In this document: positions 8,776-16,437 of the stretch, one piece after another
How the letters are laid out: each line of letters opens with the position of its first letter
How positions within the stretch are numbered: the first letter of the stretch is position 1
NCBI GenBank assembly: GCA_016927315.1
Contig: JAFGMV010000036.1
Span: forward strand, 1 to 64,000
Source: Anaerolineales bacterium
GTDB taxonomy: Bacteria; Chloroflexota; Anaerolineae; Anaerolineales; Villigracilaceae
DNA length: 64,000 nt
Reading direction: 5' to 3'
Notes under the pieces: model-generated
Seen by the model: the letters and a program-made list of their open reading frames with translations, nothing else
What the model was told of the DNA's origin: nothing
Database searches by the model: none
Made by a program: the position numbers and the translations under genes

Positions 8776-9801
8776 ATGCTTCGAAGAATCATACTACCCG
8801 GACTGGCATCGATACCACTATTACTCCTGGGGTGCAACCTGACCTTCATTCCTGTCAGTGAAGTGCCGACCCCAAGTCCCAAAGCGCCAGCTACACAGAC
8901 TCCCATCCCAACCAGCCCACCGGCCCTGGTATTGGGTACCCGCGACAATCCACTCATCCTGGCCCTCCCCCCTGACACATCAACCCAGGCCCAGGTTGAT
9001 AGTGGAAATTATTTGGCCGAAAAAATCCTTGAACTGACCGGGTATGCAGTTGTAACCTCCATACCGGATTCGTATACTGCCCTGATTGAAGACCTGGAAA
9101 AAGGCAATGCCCATATGGCAGCCCTGCCGCCTTTTGCCTATGTGCATGCTTACCAGCTTGATCTGGTTCAGGCCGGACTGGCCACCCTGGAAGGTGATGC
9201 GATAACCTACGGCGCCCAACTCATTGCCAATCAAGACGCCGGCTTTACTTCCTATTACAACGCCAAAACAAAGACGAACTTCGAAGATGCAGACGAAAAA
9301 ACCGCATTGCAGCAATTTACCGGGAAACACCCCTGCTGGACAAATGCAGAATTCGCATCCGGGAACACCGTTCCGGCCGGGCTGCTGTCCAGGTATGGGA
9401 TCGAGACTGCACCTGCAGTGGTACTGCAGAGCCACCACGATGTGGTAAGGGCTTTACGCTATGAAGGTTTCTGTGATTTCGGCGCAACCTATATCGATGC
9501 CCGAACCTTTCCAGCCCTTCAGGAAGAATTCCCGGATGTAATGGAAGAGATCGTTGTCATCTGGCGCATCCCCAACATCATTCCCTATGATGTTGTTTCA
9601 TTTTCAACCAGGATGCCTCCCGGCGCCCACGAAGAAATCAGCCAGACGATCCTCACCCTCAGCCGTACCATCGATGGCGCGGCGGCCCTTCAAACCGCCT
9701 TTGGTATCCAGTATCTGGAAACTACCGATGACTATTTCTATACACAATTTCGTGAGGATGTAATTGCTTCCGGTGCAGATCTGGAAACTTTATATGAATA
9801 A
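8776..9801 (+). CDS. PhnD-type substrate-binding lipoprotein (stand-alone)
   Basis: A 341-residue solute-binding lipoprotein of the phosphate/phosphonate ABC family. The ATG at 8776 is preferred over an in-frame one at 8743, because it has GAGGGG eight bases upstream and puts the lipobox LLLLGC (Cys20) at the right distance. A Pro/Thr-rich linker follows, then a two-lobed periplasmic-binding fold with FEDADEKTALQQFTGK, SHHDVVRALRYEGFCDFGATYIDAR and the closing YFYTQFREDV. The same closing pattern ends the second binding protein downstream. No ATPase or permease is directly attached, so it may feed the PhnCE complex encoded 1.3 kb downstream or signal on its own. Ligand unknown: phosphonate, phosphite or phosphate are candidates. 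Confidence 0.85.
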   Translation: MLRRIILPGLASIPLLLLGCNLTFIPVSEVPTPSPKAPATQTPIPTSPPALVLGTRDNPLILALPPDTSTQAQVDSGNYLAEKILELTGYAVVTSIPDSYTALIEDLEKGNAHMAALPPFAYVHAYQLDLVQAGLATLEGDAITYGAQLIANQDAGFTSYYNAKTKTNFEDADEKTALQQFTGKHPCWTNAEFASGNTVPAGLLSRYGIETAPAVVLQSHHDVVRALRYEGFCDFGATYIDARTFPALQEEFPDVMEEIVVIWRIPNIIPYDVVSFSTRMPPGAHEEISQTILTLSRTIDGAAALQTAFGIQYLETTDDYFYTQFREDVIASGADLETLYE

Positions 9802-9955
9802 GAGAACATCAACTCTCTTGAAGTTAACTTGCAGTTATGGGTTTGTTATCATGAAGAAAGTCACTTGCTTATTCTGAAAATTCGGGCTATTATAAAATTG
9901 TTGTAAACAGGGGTTATGTTTATCCCCTGATAACTATTATCGAGAGGAGAAGTTC
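9802..9955 (+). other. leader region of the phnDCE operon
   Basis: This 154-base gap holds the promoter at 9865-9893 and a small hairpin, CAGGGG (9908-9913) with CCCCTG (9924-9929), just before the GAGGAG ribosome-binding site. The hairpin has a ten-base loop and could modulate translation. Confidence 0.5.
9865..9893 (+). promoter_or_regulatory. promoter of phnDCE
   Basis: TTGCTT (9865-9870), a 17-base spacer and TATTAT (9888-9893). The start codon is 62 bases further on. Confidence 0.65.
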
Positions 9956-10858
9956 ATGAAGAAAGCTCGTTTTGTCTACCTGCTTCTGGCAGTGATCGCT
10001 GTAACCTCCCTGCTTATCTCAGGGTGTGGACCTGGGAAACTGGGAACCGAGAAGAACCCCATTATTTGGGCAGTCGTTCCCTCCGGTGAAACTGAACGTG
10101 TCGTGACTGGCTTCGAAGAAGTCGCTGCCATGATCTACGATGAGACTGGCCTGGTGGTTGACCCACTGGTGGCCACCGAATATGCTGGCGTGATCGAAGC
10201 CATGTGCGCCAATCCGCCCAAGGCTCATATGGCCTCCCTGGCCACCTTCTCATACATCCTGGCCGCTGAAAAAGGCTGCGCCGATGTCGCCCTGGTCTCT
10301 GTCCGCTATGGCAGCCCGGTCTACAACGGTCAAATCTTTGTGCGCGCCGACAGCGGTATCGAAACAGTTGCAGACCTGGCCGGCAAGACCATCTGCCGCC
10401 CCGACCCGCTTTCCACCAGCGGTTGGATCATCCCCAGCATTACCCTGAAAGCTGCTGGCGTCGATCCTGATGCTGACCTGGCCGAAATCGTAGATGCCGG
10501 TTCGCACGACGCCTCTGTGGCTGGCGTGTACAACGGCGACTGCGATGCCGGCACCTCCTATGTGGATGCCCGCAGCACCATCGAGGAAGATTATCCGGAT
10601 GTCATGGATGTGATCAAGATCCTTGAAATATCCGCTGATATTCCCAATGACGGTGTCCAGTTCGTTCCCAGCATGGATGCTGACCTGCGCACCCAGATCG
10701 TCAACGCCCTGTTGGCAATCGCTGAAACCGAAGAAGGTCAGGAAGCCCTCGACATTGCCTACAGCTGGAACGCTCTTGAGGTACATGATGACAGCTTCTA
10801 CGATCCCTTCCGCCAGGTGCTGGATGCAGCCGGTGTCTCTGCTTCAGAATTTGAGTAA
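9956..10858 (+). CDS. phnD: phosphonate-family ABC transporter substrate-binding lipoprotein
   Basis: A 300-residue lipoprotein: signal peptide, lipobox LLISGC (Cys24), then a PhnD-family binding domain. Typical segments are GTEKNPIIWAVVPSGET, the hinge-region AGKTICRPDPLSTSGWIIPSI and DCDAGTSYVDARSTIEEDYPDV. GAGGAG lies six bases before the ATG. It heads a binding protein/ATPase/permease operon. No C-P lyase or phosphonatase gene is in the window, so phosphonate use cannot be claimed; phosphite or phosphate esters are possible. A second, divergent paralogue lies immediately upstream. Confidence 0.9.
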   Translation: MKKARFVYLLLAVIAVTSLLISGCGPGKLGTEKNPIIWAVVPSGETERVVTGFEEVAAMIYDETGLVVDPLVATEYAGVIEAMCANPPKAHMASLATFSYILAAEKGCADVALVSVRYGSPVYNGQIFVRADSGIETVADLAGKTICRPDPLSTSGWIIPSITLKAAGVDPDADLAEIVDAGSHDASVAGVYNGDCDAGTSYVDARSTIEEDYPDVMDVIKILEISADIPNDGVQFVPSMDADLRTQIVNALLAIAETEEGQEALDIAYSWNALEVHDDSFYDPFRQVLDAAGVSASEFE

Positions 10859-10883
10859 AAGTTACGACCCGGTTATCTAACTG

Positions 10884-10935
10884 GCAATGAACCAGCGGTG
10901 GGATGCGAATTTTCGTGTCCCTCCGCTGGTATTGC
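10884..10935 (+). terminator. long hairpin between phnD and phnC
   Basis: GCAAT, ACCAGCGG and GGGA on the left pair with TCCC, CCGCTGGT and ATTGC on the right: 17 pairs with small internal mismatches around a 14-base loop. No T-run follows. Such hairpins after binding-protein genes usually stabilise upstream mRNA or partly terminate, giving more binding protein than transporter. That role is inferred here. Confidence 0.65.
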
Positions 10936-11051
10936 TTAACACCCCAGGTGATATGCTTTGCGGAGTCTTCAAAAACGAATAACTGTCTTGATGACTGCGC
11001 AAAACAAAAACGATTTCCAATTACCAAATCTTTCATTCAGAGGAGTTAACT

Positions 11052-11858
11052 ATGCTTGAAGTCCGTCACCTGACAAAAATATATGACGACGGCACCCAGG
11101 CCTTGAAGGACGTCAGTTTCTCTGTTCCTGACGGTGAATTCATGGTTGTAATCGGGCTGAGCGGTTCCGGCAAGTCGACCATGCTGCGCTGCATCAACCG
11201 CCTGATCGATCCAACCGAAGGTGAGATCATCTGGGATGGCGTCGATCTGGCCCAACTCAAGGGGGATGATTTACGCAACGCCCGCCGTAAAATTGGGATG
11301 ATCTTCCAGCACTTCAACCTGGTAAAACGTTCTCATGTCCTGACCAATGTACTCACCGGCCGGCTGGGATACACATCCTCCTGGAACAGCTTATTGGGGC
11401 GTTTTTCTTCGCAAGACAAAGAAAAAGCGCTGGTCGCGCTTAAACGACTGGGCATCCTTGAGCAGGCCTACAAACGTGCCGATGAACTCAGCGGCGGGCA
11501 GCAGCAGCGTGTGGGCGTCGCCAGGGCTCTGATGCAGGATCCAAAAATGATCCTGGCAGACGAACCCGTCGCCAGCCTGGACCCGGTTCTGGCCCACTCG
11601 ATCATGCAGTATCTTGAAATGCTCAATAAAGAAGATGGCATGACCATGATTTGCAGTCTGCACTATCTGGATCTGGTGCAGCGCTACTCCACCAGTGTGA
11701 TTGGTTTGAAAGATGGTGAGCTTGTTTATGAGGGCGGCAAAGATGATATCCTGGCCATGACGGATGAGCAGTTCAAGAATATCTATGGCGAAGAAGCGGA
11801 GCGCGTTGGCAGCGGTCTTGAAGGAAACCTTCAGGCAAATGCGGGAGGTGTTGCATGA
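11052..11858 (+). CDS. phnC: phosphonate-family ABC transporter ATP-binding protein
   Basis: A 268-residue ABC ATPase. Walker A is GLSGSGKST (35-43), the signature is LSGGQQQR, Walker B is MILADEPVASLD, and the switch His lies in CSLHYLDL. IFQHFNLVKRSHVLTNVLTGRL is typical of PhnC. AGAGGAG precedes the ATG. It overlaps the permease gene by four bases (ATGA), so the two are translationally coupled. It energises uptake of the ligand delivered by one or both upstream PhnD-type lipoproteins. Confidence 0.93.
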   Translation: MLEVRHLTKIYDDGTQALKDVSFSVPDGEFMVVIGLSGSGKSTMLRCINRLIDPTEGEIIWDGVDLAQLKGDDLRNARRKIGMIFQHFNLVKRSHVLTNVLTGRLGYTSSWNSLLGRFSSQDKEKALVALKRLGILEQAYKRADELSGGQQQRVGVARALMQDPKMILADEPVASLDPVLAHSIMQYLEMLNKEDGMTMICSLHYLDLVQRYSTSVIGLKDGELVYEGGKDDILAMTDEQFKNIYGEEAERVGSGLEGNLQANAGGVA

Positions 11859-13378
11859 CAGACAAGAATCTCAATTTAGACCATATTATCCCTGAAGACG
11901 CCCGGGAACCCAGCCTGGTCCCGGCGCCAGCAGCGGCCCTGGCATCCCTGGTCGTCCCTGGCCTGGGGCAGGCTCTAACCCGGAGTGTACGTCGTGGTCT
12001 GATCCTGTTCTTTTCTTTCCTTACGGTAGTTGGCCTGATCTTGTGGCGTTTCACATTAGCCGCCCCCCGCGATACCGGCTGGTGGGATATCTTCAAAAAG
12101 GGGTTGTATCTGGATCCATTCCTGATCGTGGTCAGCTTCCTGTTTGCCATTCTGTACCTGTGGATCGCTTTTGATGCCTATTCCCTGGCCAGAGATCGTC
12201 AGAACACCCCGTTGGGTGTCTTTGTATTCCTGGCCATCATGTTCTTTGCCCTGGGCTGGCAGATCGGCAAGATCAACCTGTACAGTTTTGTGACCAACGC
12301 TGATGAAGCCCTGCCCGCTCTGGGCCGTGTTGGTTGGCCCTGGGAAAAAGCAATTTCATATGAATCCGTGATCTTCCAGGCTGAAGCAGATATCGAAATC
12401 CCGTGCTCAGAGACCCCCCCGGCAGTCAATGTTGTCACAGACGAACCGACCCTGGTCTCCTCCCCAACCTGTGGGATTCTCAGCGTCCAGGAAGGCGAAC
12501 CAGGTTCTGAACTACACCTGGAAGGGTATAACTTCTCACCTGGTATCGAAGTCAATATCATGTGGAAGGACCCCATTGGGAATGAGTTCCGCCAGCGCCA
12601 GGGCGGCAAATATGTGATCATAATCCCGGATGAAAATGGCTACTTCGAAACCGATATCATCATGCCCTACCGCCTGCTGCCCCCCAGCGCTACCGAACCG
12701 ACCTACATCTGGAACGTCTTCGCCCGGCAGGTTGCAGAACGAGGGAAAGCAAAACTGAGCGACGATTTCAAAAAGATCGTCGAGAAGATGATCGAAACGA
12801 TCTTCATCGGCATGATGGCCACCTTCTTCGGGATCATCTTTGCCCTGCCGGTCAGCTTCCTGGCCGCCCGCAACCTGATGTCAGCATCCTGGGTTACGCT
12901 GCTCATGTACTACCTGGTGAGGGCTATCCTGAACATTATCCGCTCCATCGAACCGATCATCTGGGCGATTATCGCGGTCATTGTGGTCGGGCTGGGACCC
13001 TTCGCCGGTATCCTGGCCCTGGTCCTGCATTCGATTGCTGCATTGGGCAAGCTGTATTCGGAAGCGATCGAATCCATCGATCCTGGCCCGATCGAGGCCA
13101 TCCAGGCCACCGGCGCCAACTGGCTGCAGACCGTGATTTATGCCGTCATCCCGCAGATCGTGCCGCCCTTTGTTTCCTTCACCATTTACCGCTGGGATAT
13201 CAATGTACGTATGTCCACCATCATTGGTCTGGTCGGCGGCGGCGGTATCGGCTTCCTGCTCATCCAGTATATTCGCATCCTGGATTACCGCTCAGCCGGT
13301 ATGTGCGTCTGGTTCATCGCCATCACCGTCGCTATCCTGGATTACGTCAGCGCTGAGATCCGGGCACGCTTTACCTAA
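11855..13378 (+). CDS. phnE: composite PhnE-type ABC permease with extra N-terminal and extracellular domains
   Basis: A 507-residue permease, about twice the length of ordinary PhnE (about 260). Residues about 25-125 form a three-helix membrane domain (VPGLGQALTRSVRRGLILFFSF through IAFDAYSLARDRQ), like small PGLGQ-type membrane proteins. Residues about 150-290 are predicted outside the cytoplasmic membrane and include an Ig/TIG-like stretch, GSELHLEGYNFSPGIEV. The permease core (about 305-505) has the EAA-type loop EAIQATGANWLQTVIYAVIPQ and GLVGGGGIGF. The frame is continuous, so this is a genuine fusion. The extra domain may dock the binding proteins. A strong terminator follows. Confidence 0.88.
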   Translation: MTDKNLNLDHIIPEDAREPSLVPAPAAALASLVVPGLGQALTRSVRRGLILFFSFLTVVGLILWRFTLAAPRDTGWWDIFKKGLYLDPFLIVVSFLFAILYLWIAFDAYSLARDRQNTPLGVFVFLAIMFFALGWQIGKINLYSFVTNADEALPALGRVGWPWEKAISYESVIFQAEADIEIPCSETPPAVNVVTDEPTLVSSPTCGILSVQEGEPGSELHLEGYNFSPGIEVNIMWKDPIGNEFRQRQGGKYVIIIPDENGYFETDIIMPYRLLPPSATEPTYIWNVFARQVAERGKAKLSDDFKKIVEKMIETIFIGMMATFFGIIFALPVSFLAARNLMSASWVTLLMYYLVRAILNIIRSIEPIIWAIIAVIVVGLGPFAGILALVLHSIAALGKLYSEAIESIDPGPIEAIQATGANWLQTVIYAVIPQIVPPFVSFTIYRWDINVRMSTIIGLVGGGGIGFLLIQYIRILDYRSAGMCVWFIAITVAILDYVSAEIRARFT

Positions 13379-13400
13379 AACCACAAGGAAAACGTATCGC

Positions 13401-13433
13401 AACAGCCCGGCGCCTGACCGGGCTGTTTTTTTT
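13401..13433 (+). terminator. rho-independent terminator of phnDCE
   Basis: AACAGCCCGG (13401-13410) pairs perfectly with CCGGGCTGTT (13418-13427) around a seven-base loop, and a run of T continues to 13433. Confidence 0.93.
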
Positions 13434-13454
13434 CGATCATGATAGAATCCACCT

Positions 13455-14126
13455 GTGGTCAAACGGATATTCAAAATGATCTTACGCCTGGTGTACTACC
13501 TGTTGCTATGCGGGGCACTGCTGCTCCTAATCCCTCGCCTGATCACTCTCCTGTCCGGCCTGACACGGGTCTATACGGTCGAAAAAGTACCTGCCGGGCG
13601 CGTGGCTGTCGTCTTCGGGGCTGGCTTATGGCGGGACGGCAGCCCAACGCCGGTCCTGCGTGACCGGGTCGAGACAGCCGTCAGCCTATATGAGCATGGC
13701 AAGGTCGAGAAACTGCTGATGAGCGGGGACAATCGTTTTGTCGATTATAATGAGCCGGAGGCCATGCGGCAGTATGCCCTCAAACTGGGAGTACCGGAGA
13801 AAGATATCATTGCAGACTATGCCGGCCGCCGCACCTATGATACCTGCTACCGGGTCCGAGAGATCTTTCAGGCAGACAACGTCATCCTGGTCACACAGAA
13901 ATTCCACCTGCACCGGGCGCTGTTCACCTGCAATGCCCTGGGAGTCAACGCCAATGGCGTTGCCGCCGAGAACCGCTACTACCGCAAGGTTTCCAGGGCT
14001 TACTGGAACGTACGTGAATTGTTCGCCACCCTGAGTGCTTTTTGGGATGTTTATCTCAAAAAACCGGTCCCGGTTCTGGGTGATCCGGAGCCAATCTTCC
14101 CGGAAGACAATATAATCAGGCGATAA
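13455..14126 (+). CDS. SanA/ElyC/YdcF-family (DUF218) membrane-anchored protein
   Basis: A 223-residue protein with one N-terminal membrane helix (about 10-33) and an outward-facing DUF218 domain. Family motifs are VVFGAGLWRDGSPTPVLRDRV, LLMSGDNR, EAMRQYALKLGVP, the YAGRRTYDTCYR region and VTQKFHLHRALFTC. SanA/ElyC relatives affect envelope integrity and peptidoglycan or lipid-carrier metabolism, but the reaction is not established. The start is a GTG with no obvious ribosome-binding site, so the N-terminus may be off by a few residues. It lies between the phn terminator and an HD-domain gene. Confidence 0.86.
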   Translation: MVKRIFKMILRLVYYLLLCGALLLLIPRLITLLSGLTRVYTVEKVPAGRVAVVFGAGLWRDGSPTPVLRDRVETAVSLYEHGKVEKLLMSGDNRFVDYNEPEAMRQYALKLGVPEKDIIADYAGRRTYDTCYRVREIFQADNVILVTQKFHLHRALFTCNALGVNANGVAAENRYYRKVSRAYWNVRELFATLSAFWDVYLKKPVPVLGDPEPIFPEDNIIRR

Positions 14127-14200
14127 GGCGGCAGTCACATTCGCTACCTGTGTGATACTGCATGAGTGTATCTGTCACTTGTTGTTTATTGGAGAAAACA

Positions 14201-14767
14201 TTGAACCGAGACGACGCCCTGGCAATCGTACATGAATACGTGAAAAATGAAAACCTGGTCAGGCACATGCTGGCAGTAGAAGCTGCCATGCGTTTTTACG
14301 CCGAGAGATTCGGTGAAGACCCGGAGAAATGGAGTGCGGCCGCCCTGCTGCACGACTTCGATTGGGAAATCCATCCTACACTGGAAGAACATCCACAGGC
14401 CGGTGCTCCCATCCTGCGAGAACGCGGCGTCCCGGAGGAGATCGTCCGGGCCGTGCTCAGCCATGCCGACCACACCGGCGTCCCGCGCGAAACCTTATTG
14501 CAGAAAGCCCTTTTCGCCTGCGACGAGATCACCGGTCTGATCACGGCCGTCGCGCTCGTGCGCCCATCCCGTTCGTTGATGGACCTGGAAGTAAAATCCG
14601 TCAAGAAGAAATGGAAAGATAAAGCCTTTGCAGCCGGGGCGAACCGGGATGAGATCGAACAGGCAGCCCGGGAATTCGGCATCGATCTTTGGGAACATGC
14701 CGGCAATGTGATCACAGCCATGCGCAGGATTGCCCCGGAACTGGGGTTGGATGGAGACAGTAAATAA
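14201..14767 (+). CDS. HD-domain phosphohydrolase-like protein
   Basis: A 188-residue HD-superfamily protein. The metal-binding pattern is seen as HxxxxE early, then LLHDFDWE and LSHADHTG. The superfamily hydrolyses phosphate esters of nucleotides or signalling molecules; the substrate here is unknown. A TTG start at 14201, with GGAG upstream, is preferred over the ATG at 14162, which would add 13 unrelated residues. The predicted stop is followed at once by the remnant sulfatase gene, whose ribosome-binding site lies inside the end of this gene. Confidence 0.8.
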   Translation: MNRDDALAIVHEYVKNENLVRHMLAVEAAMRFYAERFGEDPEKWSAAALLHDFDWEIHPTLEEHPQAGAPILRERGVPEEIVRAVLSHADHTGVPRETLLQKALFACDEITGLITAVALVRPSRSLMDLEVKSVKKKWKDKAFAAGANRDEIEQAAREFGIDLWEHAGNVITAMRRIAPELGLDGDSK

Positions 14768-15845
14768 CGCCCTCGTTCGGGTATTTCCTGGTTTCGTTGG
14801 CCCTGATGGCCAGTATGCTGGCCGCCTGCACCCCAAACCCCAGACCAGCCACAACGCCGACTCCCAAGGCCGCCATGATCTCACCAGAAGATGCAGCGAC
14901 GCTTTTCCGGGTTGAGCTGGATTCTCCCGCATCAGATATAAGGTTAAACAACCCCCGCCCGAACATCATTGTGATCATGACCGATGACCAGCCATACAGT
15001 ACCATCAATTACATGCCCACCGTACGAAATGAATTGATGGCAAATGGCGCGGTTTTCGAACACATGCTGACCACCACCCCGCTGTGCAGCCCAAGCCGGG
15101 CCAGCATGCTGACGGGGGCGTATGCGCACAACCATGGAGTCTATACCAACCGCCCACCGGATGGCGGTGCAGGCAAGTTAAGGGATGATGCAACCCTGCC
15201 TGTCTGGCTGCAGCAAAGCGGCTACCGGACAACCTATTTCGGCAAGTACATCAATGAGTATGAGCAGCTCGAGCCGCGCGGCTATTCGACGATGGTGTGG
15301 CATCCATCCTGGCCTTGCTTGAACTTGCCGCCCTGGACCAGGATACGATTATAATCTTCACGTCAGATAATGGCCTGACAATGGGAGAACACCGTTTCGG
15401 TTTCTCGAAGAACTGCCCTTATGAAGAATGTATTACGCTCCCGTTCATCATCCACGGATCAGGATATTTCCCTGCCGGTGAAATCGATAAGGTCGTCGCC
15501 AACATTGACATTGCGCCCACCATTGCCGAGTTGGCTGGTATCCCCATCCCTGAGGGAGTAGATGGCCTCAGTATGGTCCCCATTCTGGAAAACGCTGCCG
15601 CCCCCTGGCGGGAAGAACACCTGCTCGAGCACTGGCCAACCGAAGAAGGCATCGGCATGCTGATCCCCGGGTTTTATGGCATTCGCACAGATCAATGGAA
15701 ATACATAGAGTATGAGACCGGCGAAAAAGAACTCTATGACCTGGTATATGACCCCTATGAAATGCAAAACCTGGCCGGCAAATATCAATACAAAGTAATT
15801 CAGGTAGAGATGTCAAAGCGATTGGCTGAATTGAAAGACAAATGA
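14764..15845 (+). pseudogene. decayed sulfatase lipoprotein gene
   Basis: Two frames together encode the ends of a type I sulfatase. The first (from about 14764 or 14797 to about 15290) has a lipoprotein signal ending in MLAAC, the metal-binding segment NIIVIMTDDQP and the formylglycine motif CSPSR. It stops matching after GKYINEYEQLEPRGYS. The second frame (about 15297-15845) resumes at ALDQDTIIIFTSDNG and runs to a normal C-terminus ending in LAELKDK. The middle of the enzyme, by comparison with family length of roughly 450-500 residues, is missing along with the frame. The proper start position, seven bases after GGAG, reads ATA. Deletion, frameshift and a damaged start all indicate a dead gene. 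Confidence 0.85.
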
Positions 15846-15943
15846 GCAGGGTCTGGTATGCTGCCCCTGACCGCTAAAGAGTTCGAATCTGAGCTGCGGG
15901 GTCTACAAATCTTCAGCAAAGATACCCGCTAAGGCCTTACAGG
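15846..15943 (+). other. short spacer between sulfatase remnant and lipoprotein
   Basis: A 24-codon frame (15858-15932) starts with ATG but has no recognisable content. Nothing else is seen. Confidence 0.3.
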
Positions 15944-16405
15944 ATGAAAACATTCAAAATCATTCTCCTGCCTGCGTTGGCGCTTTCCCTGGCTGCCGGC
16001 TGTAGGATCCCACAGCCGGTTGCAGAACTCCCAACCCCGACACCAACCCCGGTCGGCACCTGGGAGATGGTAATCACAGGCACAGTATCCGACCAGAGAA
16101 CCGGCGAACCGATCCCCGCTGCATTGATCCGTTATCTTGTTATCCACTCCTATTTCCCGGAAATTCAGGAAGGCCGGTCAATGGAAACCACCACAGACCG
16201 CCAGGGCAGGTTCAGCCTGCCTATGATAGTCCACGACACCGATAACATCAGGCTCCGGGTAGAGGCAGGTGGCTACCAAATATACGAGGAAAAGCTGGAC
16301 CTTTTCGGAGACAGGAAACTGGAAATCGATCTGGCGCCAACCGCGGCCATGACCGGTATTTCAGAATATATCGCTTTGCTTCCCTACTCCCCCCAAAAAG
16401 AATAA
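15944..16405 (+). CDS. lipoprotein with carboxypeptidase-regulatory-like domain
   Basis: A 153-residue lipoprotein: signal peptide, lipobox-type LAAGC near residue 20, a Pro/Thr linker, then a beta-sandwich resembling the carboxypeptidase-D regulatory-like fold. The pattern is VSDQRTGEPIPAALIRY, TTTDRQGRFSLPM and a closing KLEIDLAPT. Such domains usually mediate surface contacts or carbohydrate binding; no catalytic residues are visible. It ends in the stem of a shared terminator and is convergent with the topoisomerase gene. Confidence 0.75.
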   Translation: MKTFKIILLPALALSLAAGCRIPQPVAELPTPTPTPVGTWEMVITGTVSDQRTGEPIPAALIRYLVIHSYFPEIQEGRSMETTTDRQGRFSLPMIVHDTDNIRLRVEAGGYQIYEEKLDLFGDRKLEIDLAPTAAMTGISEYIALLPYSPQKE

Positions 16406-16434
16406 AGGTTCCCCATGTATGATGGGGAACCTTT
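16404..16434. terminator. bidirectional terminator hairpin
   Basis: AAAGGTTCCCCAT (16404-16416) pairs perfectly with ATGGGGAACCTTT (16422-16434) around a five-base loop, between convergent genes. The flanking A and T bases serve both strands. Confidence 0.88.
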
Positions 16435-16437
16435 CGT

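Noticed and set aside
15858-15932. T-loop-like TTCGAATC suggesting a tRNA
   Set aside because: The flanking five bases do not form a T stem, and no acceptor or anticodon arms can be drawn.
16140-16150. DnaA box (TTATCCACT) in the lipoprotein gene
   Set aside because: Single site inside a coding region.
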